From contig NZ_CCXR01000001.1 of the NCBI RefSeq assembly GCF_000821085.1, positions 2,005,001 to 2,069,000 on the forward strand: DNA of 64,000 nucleotides, read 5' to 3'. Shown one piece after another: positions 17,120-25,972 of the stretch. The DNA is from Bacillus sp. B-jedd (GTDB taxonomy: Bacteria > Bacillota > Bacilli > Bacillales > Cytobacillaceae). The notes under the pieces were generated by a model, which made no database searches, was not told where the DNA came from, and saw only the letters and a program-made list of their open reading frames with translations. Both the position numbers and the translations under genes were made by a program. Every line of letters starts with the position of its first letter. Positions within the stretch are counted from its first letter, which is position 1.

Positions 17120-18434
17120 ACTAGAAAATTTAAAAGAAAAAATGGATGAAACCATTCTAAGAGAAGTGTATTTTGATGCTAAGCAGTATCAACAAGTCTT
17201 GAACTCAATTGAAAAATCCGAATTTCAAAAGCAAGGAATTTTGCTAAAAAATATATTTAATACTGTGCTTAGCATTTCAGTCGTTTCTTTAATTTTTTTT
17301 GGTATAACCCATTTTGTTGGTACGCAACTAAATTCATTTAATGAGCCTGAAGTTAACCAAGCGAATGATCCGAATAAAAAAACGCTAGAATCTCTTAAAT
17401 CTTCAGATGAAAAAACAGCATATATACCACCTAAGCAAGAAGAAAATTTTGAAGATATGACTAAAGAAGAAATCCTGACTAAAATGATTAATTCAGTAGA
17501 TTATTTTGAAACTGCCGTTGGAGAATTCAAATCCTATTCTGGGGTTGACCAAGGTTATACTGTTGTTGAATATGCCATTAGTTTAAAGAATCAACCAGGG
17601 GGATTCGGAAAAAGAACGTATAAGGAAAATGATAAAAACGATACTTTCTATGAATACTATAAAGATGGAACGGTATGGAATTTAATTGAACAGACACACA
17701 CTTACAGGCAAATGAGTTATTCAGAAGGAAGTAGTTCAGGAACATTAAATATAGAAAATGCATTTACAGTTGATCATGAAGGGATAAATGTCACGAATTA
17801 TCGAGAGAGACCTCCGATTGGTTCAGCAAATGAAACTCTGTTTCCCTATGAAATAGCCTCTAACTATACAAGAGACTTAAATTCCTGGGACATCGAAAAA
17901 CAAAATGAAGAATTACTGGGTCATAATACGATTGTTATAAAAGGTACAAAAAACCATAGAGAATTCCAATCATTCCGATTTTGGGTGGATAAGGATACGG
18001 GGATATTAGTTAAGTATGAGACGTATAATTCCGCTGGTGACATCGTGGATTATTTACATCCTACGAAATTAGAGATAAACGTCCCGATTGATAGTGACAA
18101 ATTTACACCGAATTTAGAAGGATACACAAGTTATGAATTACAACTCAAAAATCAACCTAAGATGACAACTGGTAATATTGATGAGTTAATTCCTGAAGAG
18201 TTAAAGGAACAATGGGAAGAAGCTAAAAAGAAACCAAACGAAACAACAATGCTCAAATTAAATGGTAATTGGTATATTTACGTAAAAAGGGGATACCTTG
18301 TAAACTATATAGAAGCCAATGGCAAAGAAGGTACATTATATCTAGCAAAAACCTCTGCTCAAAAATCTCAGTATACTTTTCACGCCCTAGCTGAGGGGTA
18401 TAAAGTGGATTCTCTAAAGATTGTTTATGAATAA
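17088..18434 (+). CDS. Large membrane partner of ECF sigma factor 3
   Basis: 448 residues. The N-terminal 55 residues are cytoplasmic, one membrane segment follows (about residues 56-77, NTVLSISVVSLIFFGITHFV), and about 370 residues lie outside. The outer part has a LolA/MucB-like character (beta-rich; FRFWVDKDTGILVKYETYNS is typical of outer-membrane-lipoprotein-sorting-like folds). In Bacillus such ECF partners sense envelope state. ATG at 17088 lies inside the sigma gene; a GTG at 17109 with AAGGAG upstream is an alternative start. Anti-sigma function is inferred from the overlap and topology. Confidence 0.75.
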   Translation: MKERGQLVENRLENLKEKMDETILREVYFDAKQYQQVLNSIEKSEFQKQGILLKNIFNTVLSISVVSLIFFGITHFVGTQLNSFNEPEVNQANDPNKKTLESLKSSDEKTAYIPPKQEENFEDMTKEEILTKMINSVDYFETAVGEFKSYSGVDQGYTVVEYAISLKNQPGGFGKRTYKENDKNDTFYEYYKDGTVWNLIEQTHTYRQMSYSEGSSSGTLNIENAFTVDHEGINVTNYRERPPIGSANETLFPYEIASNYTRDLNSWDIEKQNEELLGHNTIVIKGTKNHREFQSFRFWVDKDTGILVKYETYNSAGDIVDYLHPTKLEINVPIDSDKFTPNLEGYTSYELQLKNQPKMTTGNIDELIPEELKEQWEEAKKKPNETTMLKLNGNWYIYVKRGYLVNYIEANGKEGTLYLAKTSAQKSQYTFHALAEGYKVDSLKIVYE

Positions 18435-18472
18435 ATTTTAAAACATAGCAAGAAGTTTTTCAGTAACAAAGG

Positions 18473-18580
18473 ACATTGTGAAATATTGTACCTAAGCTAA
18501 CGGGTGCGTGATCCAGGAAGGATTACCGCCCTTTTTGTTGAATTTTTTATTAAACAAACAGGACAGAAGAGTTGAACAAT
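18473..18580 (+). repeat. Array repeat 6 (full)
   Basis: Left core CTAACGGGTGCG, GATCC-AGGAA-GGATT terminator with T-run, right core CAAACAGGACAG, rare tail AAGAGTTGAACAATGACT shared with repeat 23. Confidence 0.85.
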
Positions 18581-18616
18581 GACTTTGACTAATTAATCGG
18601 AAATGGTGGTGGAATT

Positions 18617-18946
18617 TTGGATACATCACACCCGCTGCTTATTGATGTTTTGCCTAATTTAGCAACCAGGATTAGAAATTACTTTATTACAGTATCCCGA
18701 AAGGATTTGGCCGACCATGTTGAGCACCTTCAAATACAAGGGCTATGCGAATGTGGGGACCCTGACTGTGGTTCATTTTATCTTGCCAATTATTCGGACA
18801 ACGAGGAATTGATTGAAGGATTTAATTTTGAAGATATAGGAAGCATAGAGGTTTATGAAGGGAAAATCGGTTTTATCGAAATTTTTCCAAGTCAATATGG
18901 ATACTCTGTTCGTTCAAAGTTAAAGGAACGGGGTATCTTTAATTGA
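18617..18946 (+). CDS. Cassette protein, copy A of a duplicated gene
   Basis: 109 residues from a TTG with GGTGGTGG upstream. Soluble and acidic, with a CxCGDPDCG-like cluster (LCECGDPDCGSFYLANYSDN) that could bind metal. The same gene occurs at 28015-28341 with over 80 percent identical residues, and the upstream bases match back to the repeat core. No family recognised. The cysteine cluster and the acidic IFPSQYGYSVRSKLKE tail are conserved in both copies, so both are probably functional. Confidence 0.75.
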   Translation: MDTSHPLLIDVLPNLATRIRNYFITVSRKDLADHVEHLQIQGLCECGDPDCGSFYLANYSDNEELIEGFNFEDIGSIEVYEGKIGFIEIFPSQYGYSVRSKLKERGIFN

Positions 18947-18972
18947 GCTAACGGGGCAGTTTAGTTGAACGA
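18947..18972 (+). repeat. Array repeat 7 (short)
   Basis: GAGCTAACGGGGCAG and tail TTTAGTTGAAC immediately after the stop codon. Left-type bases (CT) precede the right-type core. Confidence 0.75.
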
Positions 18973-19049
18973 AAGTGATGTAAAATCGAACTGTTAGATT
19001 GTTCATCCTTAATCCGGTTACAACCTATAATCGAAAGCGGGATTAATAA

Positions 19050-19247
19050 GTGTTTGAATACAAGTTTGTAAAAATAGAGTTTAAAAAGTTATCTGGCAAA
19101 CCTACTGAAGATTATCGAGAAGTAATTAATAATTACGCAAATCAAGGCTGGTGTTTTGTTTAAATTTTCTCTCCTGACTTTGCAACGAGAGGAATCGCAG
19201 CAGGGTCATACTATGAATTGATTTTTGAAAGACCTATAAAACAGTAA
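19050..19247 (+). pseudogene. DUF4177-like gene with in-frame stop
   Basis: GTG at 19050 to TAA at 19245-19247 reads as a 65-residue protein except for an in-frame TAA at 19161 (codon 38), where family members usually have Gln (a C-to-T change in CAA). Both sides of the stop match the DUF4177 pattern: FEYKFVKIEF with NNYANQGWCFV, then SYYELIFERP. A single base explains the break, so this is a recently dead cassette gene, or the stop is a sequencing error. Confidence 0.65.
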
Positions 19248-19289
19248 ATAGAACAGAACCATTTGTTATGAAAGTTTTTGATACTTTAC

Positions 19290-19360
19290 ACTTAAGCTAA
19301 AGGTCAACCAGAAATATTTGGCTAACCTTATATTACGAACCGGTGCTAATCTTCAATAAG
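19290..19360 (+). repeat. Array repeat 8 (degenerate)
   Basis: CACTTAAGCTAAAGG followed by CCTTATATTACGAACCGGTGC and tail CTTCAATAAG. The cores are eroded but the order is kept. Confidence 0.5.
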
Positions 19361-19365
19361 TAATT

Positions 19366-19396
19366 AAAACAAGGACCTCAATCGGGTCCTTGTTTG
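19366..19396 (+). terminator. Terminator after the DUF4177 remnant
   Basis: ACAAGGACC/GGTCCTTGTTT stem with a six-base loop. Confidence 0.75.
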
Positions 19397-19541
19397 ATGT
19401 TATTTAACAACAATATTATTTAACATAGTTTTGTTTTAAATAAGCGAAATAGTCCGATTGGGAGATGAGGATTTGTTATTGTAAATAATATTAAATGAAG
19501 ATGCTCAATCTAAATGTAAAAAAAATATTGGAGTGAGCATC

Positions 19542-19961
19542 TTGAAAAAAATGACTGTTCTCTTTACAATTTTAATAATTTTCGCCACAGATAACTTGGT
19601 TTATGCTAAACCCCCAGAGCCAAAGGAAATTAAACCGTATGCAGAAGACTGGTACGTTACACCAGAAGATATTATCCAAGATATTATATTTCCCGCTATT
19701 GATAAAAGGGTAATAAAAGAATATGGAGGAAAAGAAGCCTCTGGTTTTGGCTGGCAGCAACAAAGGATTGTTAATATTGTTTATAACAACAATCATTCTT
19801 ATGATATTTCCTTAAGAATTCAAGTTCCTGATAGTAACAATAAACCATTTGAATATACAGAAGACCTGGTTAAAGTAAGAGTTTCTCCATCTTGTGATAG
19901 TCCTAAAATTGGATGTAGTCACGGCTTTAAGGTAGAAGTATTAGATTACCAACATAAGTAA
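19542..19961 (+). CDS. DUF3888-type exported protein
   Basis: 139 residues from the TTG at 19542 (GGAG eight bases before it); a GTG at 19533 is upstream in frame. Signal peptide about residues 1-22 ending YAKPP. The mature part has the DUF3888 layout: a helix with DIIQDIIFPAIDKRVIKEYG followed by beta strands. DUF3888 proteins are common small secreted Bacillus proteins with no known role. A second member is encoded at 30915-31301 in the same array, on the other strand. Confidence 0.7.
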   Translation: MKKMTVLFTILIIFATDNLVYAKPPEPKEIKPYAEDWYVTPEDIIQDIIFPAIDKRVIKEYGGKEASGFGWQQQRIVNIVYNNNHSYDISLRIQVPDSNNKPFEYTEDLVKVRVSPSCDSPKIGCSHGFKVEVLDYQHK

Positions 19962-20012
19962 CGGGAATATGTGTCACCTTTAATTGGTAGCACCTTGTTT
20001 TAATGACCTTGT

Positions 20013-20107
20013 TGAACCAACGGGTGCGGTGTTCGAAGAAGGACTTGAGTCCTTTTTTGTTGAATCCCTTATTGAGCAAACGGGGCAGCATTGTTTAATA
20101 AGAATTG
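20013..20107 (+). repeat. Array repeat 9 (full, terminator replaced)
   Basis: Left core CAACGGGTGCG, then GGACT-TG-AGTCC with T6, an alternative hairpin at the same place. Right core CAAACGGGGCAG, tail CATTGTTTAATAAG. Confidence 0.8.
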
Positions 20108-20154
20108 ATAACTCTTTTCTATTTAGGTGAAACTAGAAAAGAGGTGAATTTATT

Positions 20155-20589
20155 ATGAAAATATTGGGTCTACTGCTCTTTACACTGTCCTTATATATTT
20201 CGGGGTCATTGGAAGTCTACGCACAACCTAAAGAATGCCCTGTGTTAAGTGAATTAAAGGAAACATCCCTTTACGACAGAAAGGAGGTAATTGAAGCATT
20301 AAAAACTTTAATACCAAAAACTTATGGAACTGGAATTGATGATTATCCCGATATATACACTAAATGGAATGTAGTATCTGCCAAACCTTTTCCTGAAACA
20401 ATCGGAAATAAAGAAGAAGAAGCCTATTTTGGAATGGCAAAGACCTTTTGTGGCAGAGAAATTGCTGAAAAGTCCTGGCTTGTACGTTTAGATTTCCCAA
20501 AAGCACCTGGAGCAAACTTAGCCCAAGGTCAAATATTTTTGGCAAATAGTAAGGAAAAAGGATGGTTTGTTTGGTTTCGATACCATTGA
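20155..20589 (+). CDS. Small exported cassette protein
   Basis: 144 residues with a signal peptide (MKILGLLLFTLSLYISGS, cleavage likely after VYA). The mature part has two cysteines (ECPVL and TFCGRE) that could pair, and a C-terminal strand-rich stretch. AAGAGGTG precedes the ATG. No family recognised. Confidence 0.7.
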   Translation: MKILGLLLFTLSLYISGSLEVYAQPKECPVLSELKETSLYDRKEVIEALKTLIPKTYGTGIDDYPDIYTKWNVVSAKPFPETIGNKEEEAYFGMAKTFCGREIAEKSWLVRLDFPKAPGANLAQGQIFLANSKEKGWFVWFRYH

Positions 20590-20609
20590 ATTACCATAAT
20601 TTCACTATA

Positions 20610-20672
20610 GGTGCGGAGTCCAGCAGGGAATTATCGCCTTTTGTTCTGTTGAATTCCTTATTATGCTTATAT
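20610..20672 (+). repeat. Array repeat 10 (left half only)
   Basis: GGTGCGGAGTCCAGCAGGGA, ATTATCGCC and GTTGAATTCCTTATTATGCT are kept; the right core is lost. Confidence 0.65.
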
Positions 20673-20751
20673 TGAAATAGATAGATGAAATACCATTGGA
20701 GAAGTTGCTGAAGATTACACGGTCTATGAGTAATAATTAGAGAAAACTATA

Positions 20752-20820
20752 CAAACGCGTTAGTCTTCAAGGATGACTAAAGCGATTTTTGTTAATGAGG
20801 CAGGTTAGTTTAAGAAAAGT
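20752..20820 (+). repeat. Array repeat 11 (full, arms covary)
   Basis: CGC-TTAGTC and GACTAA-GCG pair although both arms differ from consensus. T-run, degenerate right core AATGAGGCAG, tail GTTAGTTTAAG. The 80 bases between repeats 10 and 11 hold only a gene remnant. Confidence 0.7.
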
Positions 20821-20835
20821 TGCATAAACTGTAGG

Positions 20836-20872
20836 AAATCCTTACTTCAATGTAGGAAGTAAGGATTTTTTG
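20836..20872. terminator. Strong terminator facing the minus-strand oxidoreductase remnant
   Basis: AAATCCTTACTTC/GAAGTAAGGATTTTTT with a seven-base loop. A-run on the left makes it usable from both sides. Confidence 0.85.
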
Positions 20873-20921
20873 TTGAATAATCAATTCTTGAATAATAAAA
20901 GAGTATCAAATATCTTGGTTA

Positions 20922-21888
20922 CTAAATTTTTATCAAAATTTTCCATTCATAATTACGGCTTTCGATTAGTATATGTGCCAATCTAGCATCTCTTAAATTA
21001 AACACTTGTCCAATAGGCAACGAAATTTTATTTAATGTAAATAGGTCTATAACTTTTTCAGCAACAGGCTTTAAACGTTCAGGATAAAGTTCTCTTGTTG
21101 TCCCCAAGCTAAAACCTTTTATGTTCCTACAACTACTATGTACATCACTTTTTTTAATTGTTCCTGCTTTACCACTGCTATTTCCAAATTGAACAAGAGT
21201 ACCATAATAGGCTAAGCAATCTAAACTCCCACTGGTCACCTCTCCAGCAACAGAGTCGAAAATAACATTTGCTCCTAAGTTATTAGTCTCTTTTAAAACT
21301 TCTTCTGTAAAGGTTTCATAGGTGCATACCACGTCAGCACCTAACTTCTTAACATAGGATCCTTTATCCAAAGTACCGACAGTTCCTATAATTTTATGAA
21401 TATCTGCTATTTTCGCAAACTGAATTAACATTGATCCTACGCCACCAGCTGCACTATGTATAACAATGGTGTCTGATTTTTTTACTTGTCCGATATCAAA
21501 GAGAAGAATATAAGATAAAAAAGAAACAGTTGGCATGGCCGCAGCTTGTTCAAAAGGTAGCGTGTCTGGAATTTTAAAAACTAATTTTTCATTCGCTACA
21601 ACATACTCAGCGTAGGAACCGTTTTTAGGAAAAGCAATTACCCTATCCTTCGGTGAAAATGCAGAATTAGGAGGAGCCTCTTCCACGACTCCTGCAACAT
21701 CCAATCCAAGGGTAAAAGGGAAATTTCCTTTTCCCTTTATTACTTTTACGCTTTTTAATATCAGCATAGTTAACACTCGTGTATGATACTTTAATTAATA
21801 CTTCGTTATCGCCAAAGGTAGGCATATTAACATCAGTGTAAGAAAGGACATCTACATTACCATATTCATTTTGTATAATAGCTTTCAT
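20922..21888 (-). pseudogene. Frameshifted zinc-independent MDR quinone oxidoreductase
   Basis: Two overlapping minus-strand frames together make one medium-chain dehydrogenase. The N-terminal piece (21888 to about 21750) gives MKAIIQNEYGNVDVLSYTDV and SYTSVNYADIK. The C-terminal piece (about 21750 to 20922) gives GNFPFTLGLDVAGVVEE, the nucleotide-binding AAGGVGSMLIQFAK and the end at ILIKI. The frame changes near an A-run around 21750. No catalytic zinc cysteines, as in QOR-type members that reduce quinones with NADPH. It is on the opposite strand to most array genes. Either a real inactivation or an indel error in the sequence. Confidence 0.8.
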
Positions 21889-21989
21889 TTCTATTAAACC
21901 CCCTTTAACAATTTACCTATTATTATTTTCCTTAGCGTTAATAAGAAAATACGATTAAAGTTAAGTGAATTCATAAGCAAAACTTATAA

Positions 21990-22090
21990 ATAAGTGTGTT
22001 GTTCGGAATGAATCAGTCACCATTTTTGTTAAGTTTGTCTCTTTCCACTTATTTATTCAACAAAAGGGGCCGATTACTTTAATAAGAGTA
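21990..22090 (+). repeat. Array repeat 12 (full, degenerate)
   Basis: GAATGAATCAGTCACC and T-run, TTATTTATTCAACAAAAGGG and tail ATTACTTTAATAAG. Confidence 0.6.
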
Positions 22091-22151
22091 AAATTAAATT
22101 GTCTGCAAATTACCTTGTGGAATATAATGTAAGGGAGAGGGGTGTTTTAAT

Positions 22152-22334
22152 TTGACTGCAATTTGGTTTTTTATTATTCTTTTTCTCGGCATTTTGGGAT
22201 TTGCTTTAATAATCGACTTGAGACGAAAGAAAAACAATAATAACCCTCATATTCCCACCAATCCAAATGCTAAGCCTGGGGACGATTCAAGCTATTTAAT
22301 GGGTGATAATAGATACACTGGTGGGGGGCAATAA
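22152..22334 (+). CDS. Small one-helix membrane protein (60 aa)
   Basis: TTG start with GAGAGGGGTG upstream. Residues 3-23 (AIWFFIILFLGILGFALII) are a membrane helix; the rest is a polar tail with KKNNNNPHIPTNPN and a glycine-rich end. No family recognised. Confidence 0.6.
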   Translation: MTAIWFFIILFLGILGFALIIDLRRKKNNNNPHIPTNPNAKPGDDSSYLMGDNRYTGGGQ

Positions 22335-22351
22335 TAGAATCCCTATTAAAG

Positions 22352-22432
22352 TATGGTGCGTTGATCCAGGAAGGATTTCCGCATTTTTTTATTGAATTTC
22401 TTATTAAACAAACGGGGCAGCATTCCTTCAAA
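22352..22432 (+). repeat. Array repeat 13 (full)
   Basis: GGTGCGTTGATCCAGGAAGG, T-run, ATTGAATTTCTTATTAAACA, right core CAAACGGGGCAG, tail CATTCCTTC. Confidence 0.85.
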
Positions 22433-22474
22433 AGTTCAAGAGTGAGAATAGATTGAGCGGAGGTAAAGGTTTGT

Positions 22475-23014
22475 ATGGGAAAATCTAAAAAAGTAACCTT
22501 AATTATTGGCACAACGCTCATTTTTATATATGCATTATTTGCAGTTGAAGAAACAATCAGTCAAAGATCCAAAACTGTAGAAGAAGCATTCGAAAAGTAC
22601 ATAAACAGTGAATTTAAAATTGAAGTTACTCAGAAAGAAATTGGTGATAAAGCGTTTTACAGAAAAGGAAAATTTGCATTTGTACCATTTGAACTTAGTG
22701 ATAATGTTTCTTTAGTACAATTTGAGAAAGGGTTATTTGGTTGGAAACGAACATATTATTCGCACAATAGTAATGAAGGTTACTCATATTCAACTGTTGT
22801 TGATGGGAACGGAGATATTCTTTTACATGGAGTCATACCAAGGGATATAGTTACTGAAATAAAGACCATAAAAGTAAATGGACACGATGCAGATATTATT
22901 ATGCTTAACGATAATACTGGAATCTGGTTAATGATTAACGAGAATAAAAATAACTTTAAGAATATTAAAATATCTTTCTTGGATAAAGTTGGTAATACAG
23001 TTGCTGAAATGTAA
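22475..23014 (+). CDS. Membrane-anchored exported cassette protein (179 aa)
   Basis: 179 residues, GTATGG start region with GGAGGTAAAGG upstream. N-terminal anchor about residues 7-24, then an extracytoplasmic domain. Repeated beta character (FAFVPFELSDNVSLVQFEKG; GLFGWKRTYYSHNSNEGYSY). Similar-looking 'anchor plus beta domain' proteins are frequent in Bacillus accessory DNA. No family recognised. Confidence 0.7.
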   Translation: MGKSKKVTLIIGTTLIFIYALFAVEETISQRSKTVEEAFEKYINSEFKIEVTQKEIGDKAFYRKGKFAFVPFELSDNVSLVQFEKGLFGWKRTYYSHNSNEGYSYSTVVDGNGDILLHGVIPRDIVTEIKTIKVNGHDADIIMLNDNTGIWLMINENKNNFKNIKISFLDKVGNTVAEM

Positions 23015-23022
23015 AATATAAC

Positions 23023-23130
23023 TTGTGTAGAAATGTACTTAAACATAAGGGTGCGATGATCCAGGAAGGATTACCGCACTTTTTTGTTGAATTCCTTATT
23101 GAACAAAAGGGCAGTTTAGTTCAACAAGGA
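23023..23130 (+). repeat. Array repeat 14 (full, near consensus)
   Basis: Flank TTGTGTAGAAATGTACTTAA, left core ATAAGGGTGCG, GATCC-AGGAA-GGATT, T6, GTTGAATTCCTTATTGAACA, right core AAAGGGCAG, tail TTTAGTTCAACAA. Confidence 0.9.
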
Positions 23131-23317
23131 TACTTAGCCGATGTTTTTTGCTCTGTTTAAGAATAATGGTGATTTTTGGATAACTCTTCGAAATCTTACT
23201 TTCAGTTACCAGTCAGATGGTAAGAGATATAAGGAATAGTATATTAATGGATTAATAATATTGAAACAGAAAGAAAAATGAGGTGATTTTATTTTAGAAA
23301 AACTCAGGAAAATTAAT

Positions 23318-23692
23318 ATGAAAACTGCTGTATTTTTAGGAATTATTTTTTACTCTTTGACTATCTTAATCCACTTTCTTATTATAAGCAAAAGGATTCC
23401 ATTCACATGGGTTAATGGTGGAAGGTCTGAATCATTCGCTGACCAGCTACCAATATCTGTTGTAAATATCGTTATTTCAATTATTGGAGTAGTTTTTACG
23501 TTGATTGTTGGTAGAGTTAATCTATATAAATACAAAAGAGGAATAAACGTTATATGTTGGTTTTTTGTTGTACTTTGGTCTTTTGGATTTATACAACAAT
23601 TGTTTGGAACACCTTTTGAAAAAATGGTTTGTTCGTTAGTATTGCTTATTGGGGTTATCTCGAACTTGCGTATGGCGATTGAAAAAAAGTAG
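23318..23692 (+). CDS. Four-helix membrane protein (cassette)
   Basis: 124 residues from the ATG at 23318 (weak site CAGGAAA). Upstream in frame, GAGGTG is followed by ATTTTAGAA; a TTG-to-TTA change there would have destroyed a better start, so the gene may be N-terminally shortened. Four hydrophobic segments near residues 5-25, 45-65, 78-95 and 102-120. No family recognised. Confidence 0.65.
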   Translation: MKTAVFLGIIFYSLTILIHFLIISKRIPFTWVNGGRSESFADQLPISVVNIVISIIGVVFTLIVGRVNLYKYKRGINVICWFFVVLWSFGFIQQLFGTPFEKMVCSLVLLIGVISNLRMAIEKK

Positions 23693-23712
23693 ATGTAACT
23701 ATTTAATTAATA

Positions 23713-23820
23713 AGATTGCGAACAATTACACATAAACTAAAGGGTGCGTTAATCCAAGAAGGATTAACTGCCTTTTTTGATTAATCCCTTTTTGAACAAA
23801 CGGAGCAGTTTTTTGAAGAA
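23713..23820 (+). repeat. Array repeat 15 (full)
   Basis: Left core CTAAAGGGTGCG, GCGTTAATCC/GGATTAACTGC with T6, right core CAAACGGAGCAG. Confidence 0.85.
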
Positions 23821-23890
23821 GGATTTTAATTACAAATTGGAGAAGAAAACGTTAGGAAATATGTGATTTACTAACGAAGGGGGTGAAAGT

Positions 23891-24355
23891 TTGAGTATTA
23901 CAAAAGTAACATATATTGCCAATCCATTATTATTAACCTTATTGTTGTTTGGTTGTTCTAAAGACATTTCTCTTGAGGATAATATCGTAAAAATACTTCA
24001 GAAAAGTGAAAATAGGGATTATGAAAGAGTGATCGATTATGACATAAAAGGAGATTTTATTGTTGTCATCTACAATAGTAAAGAAAATGAGCAATTAAAT
24101 ATCGGATTTATCAAAATGCACAATGGTAAATTAAAGTGGGAGACAGGTTTTGGAGGTCCAGCATTAAGTGGTGGTGATATTTTTATTTCCGACCCAACTA
24201 ATGTAAATGTGATTATCCCAAAGGAAACAGGCATAAATCAAGTAAAAGTTTTTGGGGAATATGCAAAACAAGTAAAATACTCTAATGAGATTAATTATTG
24301 GATTTCATATACAAATAAATCACCAAACAGCTTAGACGTTGAATACATAAAATAA
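23891..24355 (+). CDS. Lipoprotein (cassette)
   Basis: 154 residues from a TTG with GGGGGTG upstream. Signal peptide with lipobox LFGC (residue about 22). The mature domain has alternating strands (GDFIVVIYNSKENEQLNIGF) reminiscent of small Bacillus lipoproteins; no family assigned. Likely anchored on the outer face of the membrane. Confidence 0.7.
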   Translation: MSITKVTYIANPLLLTLLLFGCSKDISLEDNIVKILQKSENRDYERVIDYDIKGDFIVVIYNSKENEQLNIGFIKMHNGKLKWETGFGGPALSGGDIFISDPTNVNVIIPKETGINQVKVFGEYAKQVKYSNEINYWISYTNKSPNSLDVEYIK

Positions 24356-24360
24356 CTTAA

Positions 24361-24460
24361 AACCTTATTAAACTAACGGGTGCGTAGATCCAGGCAGGAT
24401 TAGCCGCCTTTTTTATTGAATTCCTTATTGAACAAACGGGACAGGATAGCTTAACAAGTT
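24361..24460 (+). repeat. Array repeat 16 (full)
   Basis: Left core CTAACGGGTGCG, TAGATCCAGGCAGGATTAGC, T6, ATTGAATTCCTTATTGAACA, right core CAAACGGGACAG, tail ATAGCTTAACAAG. Confidence 0.88.
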
Positions 24461-24545
24461 TAAAATGCAGATATTTGGAGCAAGGGGTGAATTATGTGAA
24501 TGCAGTTGATAAGAATCTTGCCGAAGCTGTTATTAGAACCTTTGC

Positions 24546-24977
24546 TTGAACGGCGAAATTAACGGGGTTAGGTTTGGTCCGACTTTGCAAATTCTTTTAA
24601 ACGGAAACGATGAATTTGAAAAAGGTATTTCTGGACAAGTATATCTAAATGTTGAATCAAGATGGTGTTTATATGACCAATTGCCAAATGAATATCCAGT
24701 AGATGACTCCGATATTGAGGAATTGGAAAGGTTGCAGGAGTTAGAAATATTAAATGATTTAAGCTATGTAGAAATTGTGGATGTTAAGTTGGATAATTCT
24801 TTTCCTCATTTAATCCTTACTTTTCAAAATGGCAAATCGCTGTTTATCCACGGTCACGATGAGCAATACGAGTCTTGGCAAATGGGTGTCTCTTTTCAAG
24901 AGGGCGAAAGTTGGTTAGTTGTGGCGTGTCCTGGGGATGAAATTGCGATATGGCATCCAGAGCATTTTTCTCCTTAA
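24546..24977 (+). CDS. Acidic cassette protein, possibly frameshifted at the N-terminus
   Basis: 143 residues from a TTG at 24546 without a ribosome site. A better start, GTG at 24496 after AAGGGGTG, reads VNAVDKNLAEAVIRTFA and stops at 24547 in another frame. A one-base indel near 24543 would join the two into a 160-residue protein. The body is acidic and soluble (DDSDIEELERLQELEILND; FIHGHDEQYESWQMGV; CPGDEIAIWHPE). Size and charge resemble immunity proteins, but no family is recognised. Confidence 0.6.
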   Translation: MNGEINGVRFGPTLQILLNGNDEFEKGISGQVYLNVESRWCLYDQLPNEYPVDDSDIEELERLQELEILNDLSYVEIVDVKLDNSFPHLILTFQNGKSLFIHGHDEQYESWQMGVSFQEGESWLVVACPGDEIAIWHPEHFSP

Positions 24978-24982
24978 AATCT

Positions 24983-25019
24983 ATTTATTAACAAACGGGG
25001 TAGGAGAGTTTAAAAAGAA
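24983..25019 (+). repeat. Array repeat 17 (short)
   Basis: TTTATTAACAAACGGGGTAG with tail GAGAGTTTAAAAAG directly behind the upstream stop; no terminator half. Confidence 0.7.
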
Positions 25020-25061
25020 ACTAGGATATTTATGGTAAAATAACAAAGAGGGAGGGATAGT

Positions 25062-25724
25062 TTGAATATAAAGAAATGGACTATTAATAGTTCACTAATA
25101 TTATTAGTCATACTCAGTGCTATTTATTATTTTAATGAGAATTATGTAAAAGAAGTTCCTTTATTTAAACAGACTGACTTTAATACAGTAAACAGTAAAG
25201 AAAGTTGGAAATTATTTAGAAACGAATTAAACATTTCCAAATTAAATACTAAGGTTGAAGATTTCCAATTAATCCTTGATGAAAGGAACAATATATACTC
25301 AATTAAATTTGATTTAGTTGACAAAGATAATGATGAATTTACAATTTATCATTATAAGGAATCAAAGGAAGAGAATAGAATTAACATTAGCAAAAGTAAC
25401 GTAAAAGAATGGCTACAATATGATAACTTAGTGGATGCTGATAGTTTTTTTTCAGCCCTCGATACTTTAAATCAAAATGATTTCTTCGATAATGAAAAAT
25501 TCGCATACAAATTAATCATTTCATCTGGTTGGAATGAAGAGAGAGAATTAGAAGGCCATTATTACGTATTGCTGAATAATAAAATACAAAAAATCGAAAA
25601 TGAAGAGTTTAAAGCAGTGTCATCAGGCTTTAACTTACAAGTAATAGGAAGTGACCGTCCATCGAATTTTAGTACAGACATAATAACAACTAAATCTATT
25701 TTCATTGAAAACTTTTTAGAGTAG
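25062..25724 (+). CDS. Membrane-anchored exported protein (220 aa, cassette)
   Basis: 220 residues from a TTG with AGAGGGAGG upstream. Anchor at residues about 8-26 (NSSLILLVILSAIYYF), then a polar extracytoplasmic domain with helix and strand mixtures (SWKLFRNELNISKLNTKVED). Very AT-rich and Asn/Lys/Asp-rich. No family recognised. Confidence 0.68.
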   Translation: MNIKKWTINSSLILLVILSAIYYFNENYVKEVPLFKQTDFNTVNSKESWKLFRNELNISKLNTKVEDFQLILDERNNIYSIKFDLVDKDNDEFTIYHYKESKEENRINISKSNVKEWLQYDNLVDADSFFSALDTLNQNDFFDNEKFAYKLIISSGWNEERELEGHYYVLLNNKIQKIENEEFKAVSSGFNLQVIGSDRPSNFSTDIITTKSIFIENFLE

Positions 25725-25768
25725 ATCATTATAGAAAATAAATTCAGCAATTTAAGAAAGCATGTATG

Positions 25769-25803
25769 TTTGTGAGAAAATGTACTTAAACAAAAGAGTC
25801 CGA
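25769..25803 (+). repeat. Array repeat 18, left half of a split copy
   Basis: GTGAGAAAATGTACTTAAAC and core AAAAGAGTCCG. The expected terminator does not follow; see the split-repeat finding. Confidence 0.7.
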
Positions 25804-25811
25804 GAATTCAA

Positions 25812-25834
25812 AAGCGACGCCAACAGCGTCGCTT
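25812..25834. terminator. Hairpin inside the split repeat
   Basis: AAGCGACGC, loop CAACA, GCGTCGCTT followed by CTTTG. GC-rich compared with surroundings. The rest of 25804-25972 holds no gene that I can support. Confidence 0.65.
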
Positions 25835-25972
25835 CTTTGCTTAGAAATATTTTTGATAACTCAATCCGTTTATCTGCTGCATATGTTTCCCACGCCTTTG
25901 ATATTAACAACCTAATTCCTCCCATTTGTTTTCTCTTTTAAGAGGAATTATTGCCTGGTTTATCGAAATATA

